Positions 25,130-33,523 of a stretch of DNA of 64,000 nucleotides are shown here, in pieces. Origin of the DNA: Halogranum amylolyticum (GTDB lineage: Archaea; Halobacteriota; Halobacteria; Halobacteriales; Haloferacaceae). The translations under genes and the position numbers were made by a program. Under the pieces are notes generated by a model. It saw only the letters and a program-made list of their open reading frames with translations. It was not told where the DNA came from and did not search any database. The first letter of the stretch is position 1. Each line of letters begins with the position of its first letter. Where the stretch lies: assembly GCF_900110465.1 (NCBI RefSeq), contig NZ_FODV01000003.1, forward strand, positions 372,001-436,000, read 5' to 3'.

Positions 25130-26338
25130 TCAGAACACCCCCACGAGCGAGAGCAGACTCCGGACGCCGAGCCAGACGACGACGAGCGTGACGAGTCCAC
25201 CGAGGACGTTCTGTACGGTCGAGTTGACGTAGCTGTCGAGTTTCGTGCTGTCGTTCATCACGAGGATGAGGAAGAGGGCGATGATAGGCAGGAGGATGCC
25301 GTTTGCGACCTGTGCGAACAGGATGGCTTGGACGGGGCTGAAGCCGACCGCAGAGAAGACGACGCCGGTGCCGAGGATCGTCATCCAGACGGCGCGGAAC
25401 TTCGTCGAGGAGAGATCGCGCTCCCAGCCGAGCGCGCCGGCCGTGGCGTAGGCACCCGCGAGCGGAGCCGTCGTCGCGCTGGTGAACCCGGCGGCGAACA
25501 GGCCGATGCTGAAGAACACCTTCGCGTAGGTGCCGGCCACGGGTTCGAGCTGTTCAGCCATCGTCCCGACGTCCGAGATCTCCGTCCCGACCGGGAAGAC
25601 GGCCGCGGCGGAGACGAGAATCGAGAGGGTGATGAACCCCCCGAGGACGATGGAGGCGACGGTGTCGGTCCGACACTCCCGGAGGTCGTCGGGGCCACTC
25701 CACCGCTCCTGGACGCTGCTGGCGTGCAGAAAGAGGTTGTAGCCGACGACGGTGGTGCCGACGAGACCGGTGATGAGGAACGCAGACCCCTCGGGGACGC
25801 TCGGAACGAACCCGGCGGCGACTGCTCCCAGATCGGGGCCGATGAGGATGGCGTCGACGAGGAAGGAGACGCCCATGATGGCCACGAGACCGACGAGCGC
25901 CCGCTCGATGAGTTTGTACTGACCGGTCCACAGCAACGCGCCTGCGATGAGCCCCATCAGCGGTCCCCACAACGAGGCGCTGACGCCGGTGATCGTCTCT
26001 AACCCCGCTGCGCCGCCGAGGATGTTACCCGTCTCGTAGGCGGCTGTCCCGATACCGATGGCGCTGACGACGAGCGCGACGCTCGCGTAGCGGAGCGTCG
26101 GGTTGTCGAACCGGTTGCGGAGCGCTTCGCCGAGCCCCTCGCGGGTGACGAGGCCGAGGCGGGCACTCATCTCCTGGAGGACGATGGTCGCGACGACCGA
26201 GAAGGCGATCGTCCAGATGAGCGCGTAGCCGAACCGCGCGCCCGTGACGCTGGCCGTCGTCACCGTCCCCGGTCCGATGAACGCCGCGGCGACCATCGCA
26301 CCCGGACCGATCGCTCTGAGTCGGTCTACGATTCCCAT
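25130..26338 (-). CDS. Nramp-like permease with altered metal-site motifs
   Basis: A 402-residue membrane protein with about eleven hydrophobic segments and the overall Nramp pattern. Where canonical Nramp transporters read D-P-G-N in helix 1, this has IGPGTVTTAS. Where they read M-P-H-N in helix 6, this has VGYNLFLHAS. The Asp, first Asn and Met that bind the metal ion are therefore absent. It belongs to a divergent branch and may carry something other than a divalent metal. It is encoded directly before hyuA and hyuB, so uptake of the hydantoinase substrate is a reasonable hypothesis. The start ATG is at 26338. Confidence 0.75.
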   Translation of the reverse strand: MGIVDRLRAIGPGAMVAAAFIGPGTVTTASVTGARFGYALIWTIAFSVVATIVLQEMSARLGLVTREGLGEALRNRFDNPTLRYASVALVVSAIGIGTAAYETGNILGGAAGLETITGVSASLWGPLMGLIAGALLWTGQYKLIERALVGLVAIMGVSFLVDAILIGPDLGAVAAGFVPSVPEGSAFLITGLVGTTVVGYNLFLHASSVQERWSGPDDLRECRTDTVASIVLGGFITLSILVSAAAVFPVGTEISDVGTMAEQLEPVAGTYAKVFFSIGLFAAGFTSATTAPLAGAYATAGALGWERDLSSTKFRAVWMTILGTGVVFSAVGFSPVQAILFAQVANGILLPIIALFLILVMNDSTKLDSYVNSTVQNVLGGLVTLVVVWLGVRSLLSLVGVF

Positions 26339-26359
26339 GACTGCACCACCATGTGAGGC

Positions 26360-26445
26360 ATGTTCACACGAAGCTCGATCAGCCTCTAAAGGGTTGTTAT
26401 GCGGAGTGTGCACACGATGCGCAGACGTATGAAGGAGTGTGAACG
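26360..26445 (-). promoter_or_regulatory. Promoter and putative operators of the permease-hydantoinase operon
   Basis: On the coding (minus) strand a TATA-like CCTTTAGAGG lies about 50 nt before the permease ATG. GTGTGAACA (26361-26369 on the minus strand) sits where transcription should begin. A perfect palindrome GTGTGCACAC at 26406-26415 lies upstream of the TATA box. A further GTGTGAACG at 26437-26445 abuts the regulator stop. The repeats look like operator half-sites. Confidence 0.5.
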
Positions 26446-27006
26446 CTACGCCGACTCCGACGGTCGTCGCTCGGTGACGAGCACCTTCGAGACGCTCTCC
26501 TCGATCTCGAGGTCGAACGGGAGGTCGCGGACGCTCCGTTCGATGAACCGCGTCATGAACCACCGAAGCTCGGCGGAGGGGAAGACGATGTGATAGGTGT
26601 CGCCCTCCGCCGCCCGCACCGAGAGGAACCCGCAGAAAGAGAGCCACTCGAGCAGTTCGCCGGCGTCGTCGAAACGGTCGACGTACTCGCGGGCGTGGTA
26701 GTCGGAGACGGTGTCGGCGGCCTCGACGAACGCGGGGTCTGGGTTCCCGTCGTCGTCGGTGACGGAGTCGAGAAAGCAGTGGAGGAAGTCGATGTCGAGA
26801 AGCACGTGTTCGCCGCCCGAGAGCATCCGGTGGTAGGCAGCGAGATTCGATCCGACGCCGGTGCTCGCGGCCTCGAAGTTCGCGGCGTAGAACGCGAGCG
26901 CCCGGCGGATGACTTCGCTCCGTCCCTCGCCGGTGCGGTCGGTGAGGTTCGAGAGCGCCGCCGCAGTGTCGTCGTCGAGTGAGACAGTCACGCGTTCAGC
27001 AGGCAT
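26446..27006 (-). CDS. Ribbon-helix-helix (CopG-like) transcriptional regulator
   Basis: A 186-residue protein. Residues 1-45 form a ribbon-helix-helix DNA-binding domain: RVTVSLDDDTAAALSNLTDR, then GRSEVIRRALAFY. The remaining 140 residues form an alpha/beta domain with an HxxHCFLD-like segment that could sense a ligand; I do not recognise it. It is immediately upstream of, and co-directional with, the permease-hydantoinase operon. Repeats of GTGTGAAC flank both it and the operon promoter. It is probably the operon's own regulator and autoregulated. The start ATG at 27006 leaves the RHH strand intact; upstream residues look non-coding. Confidence 0.8.
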   Translation of the reverse strand: MPAERVTVSLDDDTAAALSNLTDRTGEGRSEVIRRALAFYAANFEAASTGVGSNLAAYHRMLSGGEHVLLDIDFLHCFLDSVTDDDGNPDPAFVEAADTVSDYHAREYVDRFDDAGELLEWLSFCGFLSVRAAEGDTYHIVFPSAELRWFMTRFIERSVRDLPFDLEIEESVSKVLVTERRPSESA

Positions 27007-27020
27007 GTGTGAACGAGCGG
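27004..27020 (-). promoter_or_regulatory. Operator-like GTGTGAACG at the regulator start codon
   Basis: GTGTGAACG at 27007-27015 lies directly against the regulator ATG. It has the same sequence as the sites before the permease gene, consistent with autoregulation by the RHH protein. Confidence 0.4.
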
Positions 27021-27129
27021 CAGGGACGCGGGTATAGTTGACGTTCGGAACGTCGCGGCCGAGGGCGCTCACGAGTCGCAGCGTTCGGGAGCGCCCGAGA
27101 GAAGCGAACCGGGGGACCCGCGCGCCGGA

Positions 27130-28209
27130 TCAGGTGATACCGGCGGCCATCAGGAACAGCGCGACCGAGATGATCGCGAAGAGGACGCCGACGAAGTTCT
27201 TGATGGTGTCCGTCTCCAGCGCGTTCGAGACGTACGGGGCAATCTGGCCGCCGATGACCGTCGCCGGGACGGTGAAGACGACCATGTTCCACGGCGTCGA
27301 CGCGAGACTCAGCGAGTGGCCGCCGACCAGTCCGCCGCCGAACACGTGGACGAGCGAGGCGAGGATCGCCGTGAGCGCGACGACGATGTGGTTCGTCCCG
27401 ATGGCGACGCGGACCGGCACCTTCGTGCTGAGCATCGAGATGATACCGAGTTCGCCGACGCCGAAGCCGGCGAGCCCCTGGAACGTCCCGCCGACGCTGT
27501 AGTTGGCGAACCGCTTGAGGTAGCCGCCGCGGGTGTATCGGTAGTCGCCCCCGTCACGGTCGACGCGGGTGACATTCCCGTCGTCGTCGGTGTCGACGCC
27601 GGCCGGCCCGAGTTTGCCGGGGTCGTCCGGCAGCCCCGGCGCGGAGCCGCCGTCGGCGGCGACCGTCTCGCCGTCGTCACTCGGGCTGTCGTGGCCGAGG
27701 TCGGCCTTGAACAGGAGATACGAGGCGGCCAGCAGCGCGAGACCGAGCAGCGAGTGGAAGACGACCTCCGGGATGATGAACGACAGGAGCGCCCCACCGA
27801 CGACGAACGGCACCGCGCCGGCGACGAGCGTGAGCGCCAATCGACGGTCGACGAGGCCGTACTGGATGAACGCGACCGACGAACTGGAGAGGCCGAACGC
27901 CTCGCTGATGAGGCCGACCTTGACGATGGTCTCCGGTTCCAGCGGTTGGGCGAAGATCGGGAAGATGAAGATGAGGAACGGCACGAACAGCGCCGAGCCG
28001 CTGATCCCCACCGTGTTGACGATGGTCGCCCCGAGCAGGAACGCCGGGAAGAGCCACCAGTACTCGAGCCAGTAGTTCGTGCCCACGTCCGCCGGCGTCG
28101 GTGCCGCGAGGACTACGGCCGTGACGAACAGCACCGGTGCCAACAGGACGAAGACGTGTTGATACTTCAGAAACGACTTTTGGATGCGACTGTATCGTTG
28201 GGAACTCAT
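27130..28209 (-). CDS. TauE/SafE family membrane transporter (anion/sulfonate exporter type)
   Basis: A 359-residue membrane protein with about nine hydrophobic segments and the two-fold TauE/SafE repeat. The first repeat contains GATIVNTVGISGSALFVPFLIF, and the second GLAGFGVGELGIISML. A hydrophilic insert of about 60 residues rich in Asp and Gly (DDGETVAADGG to YTRGGYLKRF) separates the halves. Family members export sulfite, sulfoacetate or other anions, or import sulfate; the direction here is unknown. It is a single-gene unit with a long upstream region. The ATG at 28209 gives a 25-residue basic N terminus before the first helix. Confidence 0.8.
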   Translation of the reverse strand: MSSQRYSRIQKSFLKYQHVFVLLAPVLFVTAVVLAAPTPADVGTNYWLEYWWLFPAFLLGATIVNTVGISGSALFVPFLIFIFPIFAQPLEPETIVKVGLISEAFGLSSSSVAFIQYGLVDRRLALTLVAGAVPFVVGGALLSFIIPEVVFHSLLGLALLAASYLLFKADLGHDSPSDDGETVAADGGSAPGLPDDPGKLGPAGVDTDDDGNVTRVDRDGGDYRYTRGGYLKRFANYSVGGTFQGLAGFGVGELGIISMLSTKVPVRVAIGTNHIVVALTAILASLVHVFGGGLVGGHSLSLASTPWNMVVFTVPATVIGGQIAPYVSNALETDTIKNFVGVLFAIISVALFLMAAGIT

Positions 28210-28665
28210 CGTTCGTGGAAGGTTCAGTTGTCGTTGTCAGACGTCTACTGCGCACACGGTCGTCCGTGTCGGACACAGCGACGGGAACGGGCCGGACACC
28301 GGTGTATCGGCGGAATCAGCGCGTGTCTGTACTGTCGCCACTCTGTCGTGTGTGAACAATCGGGTACGATTCGCGACCGAACAGAGGTGGTGACAGTTGT
28401 GGCCGTCGCGCTCGTCCGTCGAGTCGCGGGTCACGGTCGGTAGCCCGAATTCCGGTTCCCGAATGAAAAGCGCTGGGAATCGAGGCCGGTGTGCGATTCG
28501 AAACCACACCCCGGTTGCACCCCTCCCGTCGAAGGCGAGGAGACGAGAGGAGGAGAGAGGAGACGACTCAGAGGATATCGTAACCGGCCGGAGGAGAGAT
28601 TCTCGACTAGTCACAGGGTTCGACTCTCACGGAGAAAACCTGCCGAACGTCTACGATGACCCCTC
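28210..28665. other. Intergenic region upstream of the TauE gene
   Basis: About 450 bases without a convincing gene, between the start of the TauE transporter and the end of uvrB. It contains GTGTGAACA at 28350-28358, the same sequence as the operators near 26360, and a purine-rich tract around 28535-28570. It is somewhat less GC-rich than the flanking genes. No RNA gene seen. Confidence 0.4.
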
Positions 28666-30726
28666 TCAGAAGTCGGGTTCGGCCTCGGGTTCGACGCCGA
28701 GGTCGGCGGCGTCGAGGTCGAACTCCTCTTGGAGCTCTCGGATGCGGTCGCGGATGTCCGCGGCGAGTTCGAACTCCAAGTTGTTCGCGGCCTCCTGCAT
28801 GCGGTCTTCGAGCAGTTCGACCTTGCGTTCGGCGTCCGCCTCCGTCTCGACGTCGTCGACGGACGTGTCGGAGGTGTCGGTCTTGCTGCCGGGGAGGTTC
28901 GTCTCGCCGACCTCCTTCTGGATGGTCTCGGGCGTGTAGCCGTGTTCCTCGTTGAACTCGGTCTGGATGCGGCGACGGCGCTGCGTCTCGTCGATGGCGG
29001 CGGCCATCGCGTCGGTCGTCTCGTCGGCGTAGAGGACGACCTCGCCGTTGACGTTTCGCGCCGCCCGCCCCATCGTCTGGACGAGCGTCGTCTCCGACCG
29101 GAGGAACCCCTGCTGGTCGGCGTCGAGGATGGCGACCAGCGACACCTCGGGGATGTCCAACCCCTCACGCAACAGGTTGATCCCGACGAGTACGTCGATG
29201 TCGCCGAGTCGGAGGCTCCGGATGAGTTCGTGTCGCTCCAGCGTGTCCGTCTCGTCGTGCATATAGGCGACGTCGACGCCCGCCTCCTCGAAGTACTCGG
29301 TGAGGTCCTCGGCCATCCGCTTCGTCAGCGTGGTGACGAGCACGCGCTCGTCGCGTTCGATCCGCTCGTCGATACGGGCCATCAGGTCGTCGACCTGGCC
29401 GGTCGCCTCAGACACCTTGACCTTCGGGTCGACGAGGTGGGTCGGCCGGACGATCTGTTCGACGATCTGCTCGGAGTGCTCCCGTTCGTAGTCGCCGGGC
29501 GTCGCCGAGACGTAGAGCGTTCGGTCCGTCTTCTCCTGGAACTCCTCGAACGTCAGCGGGCGGTTGTCGTAGGCGGTCGGCAGCCGGAACCCGTTCTCGA
29601 CGAGCGAGTCCTTCCGCGATTTGTCGCCGGCGAACTGTCCCTTGATCTGCGGGAGCGTGACGTGCGACTCGTCGACGACGGTGAGGAAGTCCTCCGGGAA
29701 GTAGTCCAAGAGCGTGTACGGGGGTTCGCCGGACTCGCGGTCGGACATGTGCACCGAGTAGTTCTCGATACCCGAACAGTAGCCCGTCTCGCGGAGCATC
29801 TCCAGGTCGAACGTGGTGCGTTCTTCAATACGCTGGGCGGCGACGAGGTCGCCCTGTCGCTCGAAGTGGCGCACGCGGTTCTCCATCAGCTCCTCGATCT
29901 CGGTACAGGCGCGTTCGAGCAGTCCCTCCGGGATGGAGTAGTGCTCTGCGGGGTGGACGAGCACCGCGGGCTCCTCGGATTTGACCTCGCCCTGCAGCGT
30001 GTCGATCTTCGTCATCCGGTCGATCTCGTCGCCCCAGAACTCGACGCGAACGGCGTAGCGACCGTACATCGGGTACACCTCGACGGTGTCGCCACGGACT
30101 CTGAACGTCCCCTGCTGGAAGTCGACGTCGTTACGCTCGTAGTTGAGGTCGACGAGCCGTTTCAGCAACTCGTCGCGACCGATCTCCTCGCCGACCTCGA
30201 GTTCCATCGCCATATCGACGTAGTTCGTCGGGTCGCCGAGGCCGTAGATGGCCGAGACGGAGGCGACGACGATGACGTCGTCGCGAGTGAGCAGCGACCG
30301 GGTCGCCGAGTGGCGCAGTCGGTCGATCTCCTCGTTGATGGACATGTCCTTGTCGATGTAGGTGTCCGTCTGTTCGACGTACGCCTCCGGCTGGTAGTAG
30401 TCGTAGTAGGAGACGAAGTACTCGACTGCGTTGTCCGGAAAGAGGTTCTTGAACTCCTCGTACAGCTGGGCGGCGAGCGTCTTGTTGTGTGCGAGCACCA
30501 GCGTCGGCTGCTGAATCTCCTCGACCAGCCACGAGACGGTGTTGGTCTTGCCGGACCCGGTGACGCCGAGCAGCGTCTGTTTCTCCATCCCGTCGGCGTA
30601 GCCCGCAGCCAACTGTTCGATGGCCTCGGGCTGGTCGCCGGCGGGGTCGAACGGCGCGTCCACCCGAAACGGGCGGGCTGCCTCGGGACGGTCCGGGGAG
30701 AGCGGTCCGGAATCTGTGTCACTCAC
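28666..30726 (-). CDS. uvrB: Excinuclease ABC subunit B
   Basis: A 686-residue nucleotide-excision repair helicase-like protein. Walker A GVTGSGKT is at about residues 54-61. The beta-hairpin region follows with [18 protein letters not shown]. Helicase motifs include [20 protein letters not shown] and [10 protein letters not shown]-terminal UVR motif (residues about 640-675) contacts UvrC. Archaeal UvrABC systems were acquired from bacteria, and halophiles keep them. I start it at the GTG giving [14 protein letters not shown]; a longer form starting 93 bases upstream would add residues unlike UvrB. It lies behind the zinc-finger gene in the same direction. Confidence 0.93.
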   Translation of the reverse strand: MSDTDSGPLSPDRPEAARPFRVDAPFDPAGDQPEAIEQLAAGYADGMEKQTLLGVTGSGKTNTVSWLVEEIQQPTLVLAHNKTLAAQLYEEFKNLFPDNAVEYFVSYYDYYQPEAYVEQTDTYIDKDMSINEEIDRLRHSATRSLLTRDDVIVVASVSAIYGLGDPTNYVDMAMELEVGEEIGRDELLKRLVDLNYERNDVDFQQGTFRVRGDTVEVYPMYGRYAVRVEFWGDEIDRMTKIDTLQGEVKSEEPAVLVHPAEHYSIPEGLLERACTEIEELMENRVRHFERQGDLVAAQRIEERTTFDLEMLRETGYCSGIENYSVHMSDRESGEPPYTLLDYFPEDFLTVVDESHVTLPQIKGQFAGDKSRKDSLVENGFRLPTAYDNRPLTFEEFQEKTDRTLYVSATPGDYEREHSEQIVEQIVRPTHLVDPKVKVSEATGQVDDLMARIDERIERDERVLVTTLTKRMAEDLTEYFEEAGVDVAYMHDETDTLERHELIRSLRLGDIDVLVGINLLREGLDIPEVSLVAILDADQQGFLRSETTLVQTMGRAARNVNGEVVLYADETTDAMAAAIDETQRRRRIQTEFNEEHGYTPETIQKEVGETNLPGSKTDTSDTSVDDVETEADAERKVELLEDRMQEAANNLEFELAADIRDRIRELQEEFDLDAADLGVEPEAEPDF

Positions 30727-30848
30727 GGTTGTTCGGTGTTCGGCCCGGAACCACTTGACCCGCTCGCTTGGGGCACGCTGGTCGCCGTCGAGCGTCGAAA
30801 AGAGCGGTCGTAGGTCCACCGTTCAGCAGTCGGGAGCGGTGGGGTAGT

Positions 30849-31007
30849 TCACTGCTCGAACGGGAGCGTCTCCGGGTCCTCGGCGACCATCCACCAGCGG
30901 ACCTCGTTCTCGCGCGGGTGGCGGCGATCCACGTGACTTCGGAGGCTGTCGCCGGTGTCGAAGTCGCGGCCACAGAGGTTACAGCGATGGTGTATCTTTC
31001 GGGGCAT
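30849..31007 (-). CDS. C2H2 zinc-finger mini-protein (52 aa)
   Basis: A 52-residue protein that is almost entirely one classical TFIIIA-type zinc finger: Cys9-x2-Cys12-x12-His25-x4-His30 with the central Phe and Leu in place. A 20-residue acidic tail ending LPFEQ follows. Small C2H2 proteins are frequent in haloarchaea and some act as regulators; this one has no known role. It is preceded by a divergent intergenic region carrying repeated palindromes and is followed by uvrB in the same direction. The start ATG at 31007 gives MPRKIHHRCNLC. Confidence 0.75.
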   Translation of the reverse strand: MPRKIHHRCNLCGRDFDTGDSLRSHVDRRHPRENEVRWWMVAEDPETLPFEQ

Positions 31008-31060
31008 ACCACCACTAGTACGCTCCCAGCGGTGATGGTTCGTGCGGTCGGACGTCTTTC

Positions 31061-31135
31061 GTTTATCGAACGTCGTTCGCTCTTCAAGACATTCTCGATC
31101 TATCGAACATGTTTCGTCTCGTCGAACACCGTTCG
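31061..31135. promoter_or_regulatory. Three palindromes of type CGAAC-N3-GTTCG in a divergent promoter region
   Basis: CGAACGTCGTTCG at 31067-31079, CGAACATGTTTCG at 31104-31116 (one mismatch) and CGAACACCGTTCG at 31123-31135 lie between the zinc-finger gene and the oppositely transcribed gene at 31291. On the minus strand GATAAACG overlaps the first palindrome and could be the TATA box of the zinc-finger transcript. Confidence 0.5.
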
Positions 31136-31290
31136 TTCCGTCAGACATTCTTGTTCGATTGAGCGGCATTCGGAACGGCACTCGATTCGTCGGTCATCTC
31201 GGCAGCGACGAGAGCGTGCGCGGCGTCGTAGCTTCCGGCCAGTGTCGCCACCGACGAACACTTTTCGGGCTGACCGTCGTATCTGCGAGC

Positions 31291-31560
31291 ATGGTACGAG
31301 ACGAACTCCAAGCGGCGAGCGACGAACTCCGAGAGGCGGCGGAACTCGTCGACGAAGAGACGCAGAAACGACTCCACGAACAGTCCGAACAGCTGGCGGC
31401 GCTGGCGACGCGCGATGAGGACCCCGACCACGGGCGGCTGGACCGACATATGAACGTGCTCCACGAACTCGCGGGGCAACTCGACGGCGACGCAGAGGAG
31501 CTCGTCCGGTCGGCCCGCGAGTCGGTCAAGGAGTACCGCAAGACGGTTCCGGGCGTCTAA
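31291..31560 (+). CDS. Small acidic helical haloarchaeal protein (89 aa), function unknown
   Basis: An 89-residue, strongly charged protein predicted to be two long helices (heptad-like Leu/Ala spacing over ELQAASDELREAAELVDEE and LDRHMNVLHELAGQL). It ends in YRKTVPGV. It resembles a widespread haloarchaeal family of unknown function; I recall it as DUF7553 but cannot verify this. CACTTTTCG about 30 nt upstream of the ATG at 31291 is a leaderless promoter candidate. It is divergent from the zinc-finger/uvrB pair and convergent with the polymerase subunit gene. Confidence 0.65.
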   Translation: MVRDELQAASDELREAAELVDEETQKRLHEQSEQLAALATRDEDPDHGRLDRHMNVLHELAGQLDGDAEELVRSARESVKEYRKTVPGV

Positions 31561-31578
31561 GTCAAGAAGCAGCCGCGT

Positions 31579-31606
31579 CCGAACCCCTTCGTTTCCGGTG
31601 GAACTC
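31579..31606 (-). promoter_or_regulatory. ORB-like sequence outside the origin
   Basis: On the minus strand it reads TTCCACCGGAAACGAAGGGG, nearly the same as the origin recognition boxes at 36770 and 36974. It lies between two convergent gene ends about 5 kb from the origin. Confidence 0.45.
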
Positions 31607-31655
31607 TCTCCGTCGAGTCGACGACGGAAATGCGACCACGACCACGCGTGTCCCG

Positions 31656-33443
31656 TCAGGCGAACTTCCGGACGGTCATCTCCAGCGTGTCGAGATCGAG
31701 GATGGGGGCGTACCCCGCGTCGGGGTCGATGTTGACGCTCTTCTGGAAGTCGGTCTGCGCCTGCCAACAGCCGGAGTTGACGGCCAGCACGTTGTGGTAC
31801 TTCCCCCATCCGAGTTTGTGGACGTGGCCGGTGTGGAAGACGTCGGGCACGTCGTCGATGACGAGGTAGTCCTTCTCTTCGGGTGCGAGACGCATGTGAC
31901 CGCCGTACTGCGGGGCGACGTGACGCTTCTTCAGCAGTTGGTACATCGCCTTGTGCGGTTCGTCGTAGCTCGCCTTCTCCGAGGGGAGTTCGGCGATCAC
32001 CTCGTCGAGCGAGACGCCGTGGTACATCAGCACGGAGACGTTCTCGACGGTGACGGTCGAAGGGTTGCTCGTGATGCGCGCGTCGTGGGCGGACATGATG
32101 TCGCGGAGTTCGTCGTCGAATCCGGGTTGGGGTTCCGCGAGGCGAACCGCGTCGTGGTTGCCCGGGATCATCACGATCTCCACGTCGCCGGGCACCTGTT
32201 TGAGGTACTCCGAGAACTGTTCGTACTGCTCGTAGATGTCGATGATGTCGAGTTCCTCGTCCTGGTTCGGGTAGATACCGACGCCTTCGACCATGTCGCC
32301 GGCGATGAGCAGGTACTCGACCGCCTCGGCTTCGGGCGTGTGGAGCCAGTCGGTGAAGCGGTTCCACGCGTCGGCCATGAACTCCTGGCTGCCGACGTGG
32401 ACGTCCGAGATGAGCGCCGCCTGGACGTGACGGTCGGCCGTCTTCGGGCGGTGGGTTCGGGGGACGTCCGGGAAGTGGATGGTGTCGGCGAAGAGGATCC
32501 CCGCGTCGTCCGACAGCGTCCCCTGGACGGCGACACACTCGTCCATCAGCATCTGGTCGACGAGTTCGGCGATGTTCTTGTCCTTCATCACCAGACAGGG
32601 GAACGTCCCCGTCGTGTCCTCCAGTTCGACCAGCCAGTGACCCGAGGCGGTCGACCGGACGTCGTTGACGAGTCCGATGAGTTCGGCGTCGCTCCCGCCG
32701 GGCATCTTCTGGATGGCCTCCGCCGGTCGGTGGTTTACCCGTCCGCGCAGCAGTTTCGACAGCCGTTCGTAGCGGTCCTTGAACGTCGTCACGAACTGCT
32801 TGTACTCGCCGGTGCCGGTGCTCTGGCCGGTCATGTCGTTGGCGATGTCCGCGGGTTCGGGGTTTCGAGTGTGCGTCGACGTCGGTTCGGACCGGTCCGA
32901 CGCGTTCGACGTTGCCGACGTCGGTTCGGATCGGTTCGACGCGCTCGGCGTTGCCGACGTACCCGGCGTCGTCGACTGCGACGGGGTCGCAGGGGACGTC
33001 GACGCTGACTCCGCGCCCTCTGCCGTCGCGGACGTCGACTCCTCCTCCTCGGTCGCCGGAGAGACCGCCGCCGTCGACCCCCCCGTTTCGACTGGAGCGG
33101 GCGGTTCCTCCCGTACTTCGTCCGAGGAGTCGGTTCCAGTCGAACCGGAGGGGTCTACCTGGTCGTCTGGGTCGGTCGGCCGCGGCGGCGAGGGCGTCAC
33201 CTCGTCGTCGGGGGTCGACGGCGACGTCGTCTGCGCGTCCGCCGACAGTTTGTCCGTGTCGAGGACGGTGCGGACGTGGTCGGCGGTGATACGGAGCGCG
33301 TCGTCGGGGACGTGCTCGACCGTCCGTTCGAGCGCGACGGCGGGGTCTGCGGCGTTCGCGAGGAGCGTGATGGCTTCCCGTTCGGCGTTGTACCCGCGAC
33401 GTGCGAGTTCCGCGACGAGGGCGGACGGCGTCGAAAGCGGCAC
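31656..33443 (-). CDS. polD1: DNA polymerase D small subunit (DP1), calcineurin-like exonuclease
   Basis: A 595-residue protein. The N terminus (about 1-85) is a helical domain. Residues about 90-215 form a low-complexity Ser/Thr/Asp/Glu linker. An OB-fold region follows (LIGLVNDVRSTASGHWLVEL). The C-terminal calcineurin-type phosphoesterase has ALISDVHVGSQEF, LIAGDMVEGVG, IPGNHDAVR and GHVHKLGWG. In euryarchaea it proofreads for the large subunit DP2. The linker is longer than in thermophiles. Two ORB-like DNA sequences are embedded in the linker coding region. The start is a GTG at 33443. It sits about 1.1 kb from orc1, in the origin neighbourhood. Confidence 0.93.
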   Translation of the reverse strand: MPLSTPSALVAELARRGYNAEREAITLLANAADPAVALERTVEHVPDDALRITADHVRTVLDTDKLSADAQTTSPSTPDDEVTPSPPRPTDPDDQVDPSGSTGTDSSDEVREEPPAPVETGGSTAAVSPATEEEESTSATAEGAESASTSPATPSQSTTPGTSATPSASNRSEPTSATSNASDRSEPTSTHTRNPEPADIANDMTGQSTGTGEYKQFVTTFKDRYERLSKLLRGRVNHRPAEAIQKMPGGSDAELIGLVNDVRSTASGHWLVELEDTTGTFPCLVMKDKNIAELVDQMLMDECVAVQGTLSDDAGILFADTIHFPDVPRTHRPKTADRHVQAALISDVHVGSQEFMADAWNRFTDWLHTPEAEAVEYLLIAGDMVEGVGIYPNQDEELDIIDIYEQYEQFSEYLKQVPGDVEIVMIPGNHDAVRLAEPQPGFDDELRDIMSAHDARITSNPSTVTVENVSVLMYHGVSLDEVIAELPSEKASYDEPHKAMYQLLKKRHVAPQYGGHMRLAPEEKDYLVIDDVPDVFHTGHVHKLGWGKYHNVLAVNSGCWQAQTDFQKSVNIDPDAGYAPILDLDTLEMTVRKFA

Positions 33444-33523
33444 AGACGTTCGAGCGGACGCTGGAGAGAAAAGAGTGCCGGAACCCAGAAGCTTGAAACC
33501 TGGTCCTGCCCAACCACGTTTCG

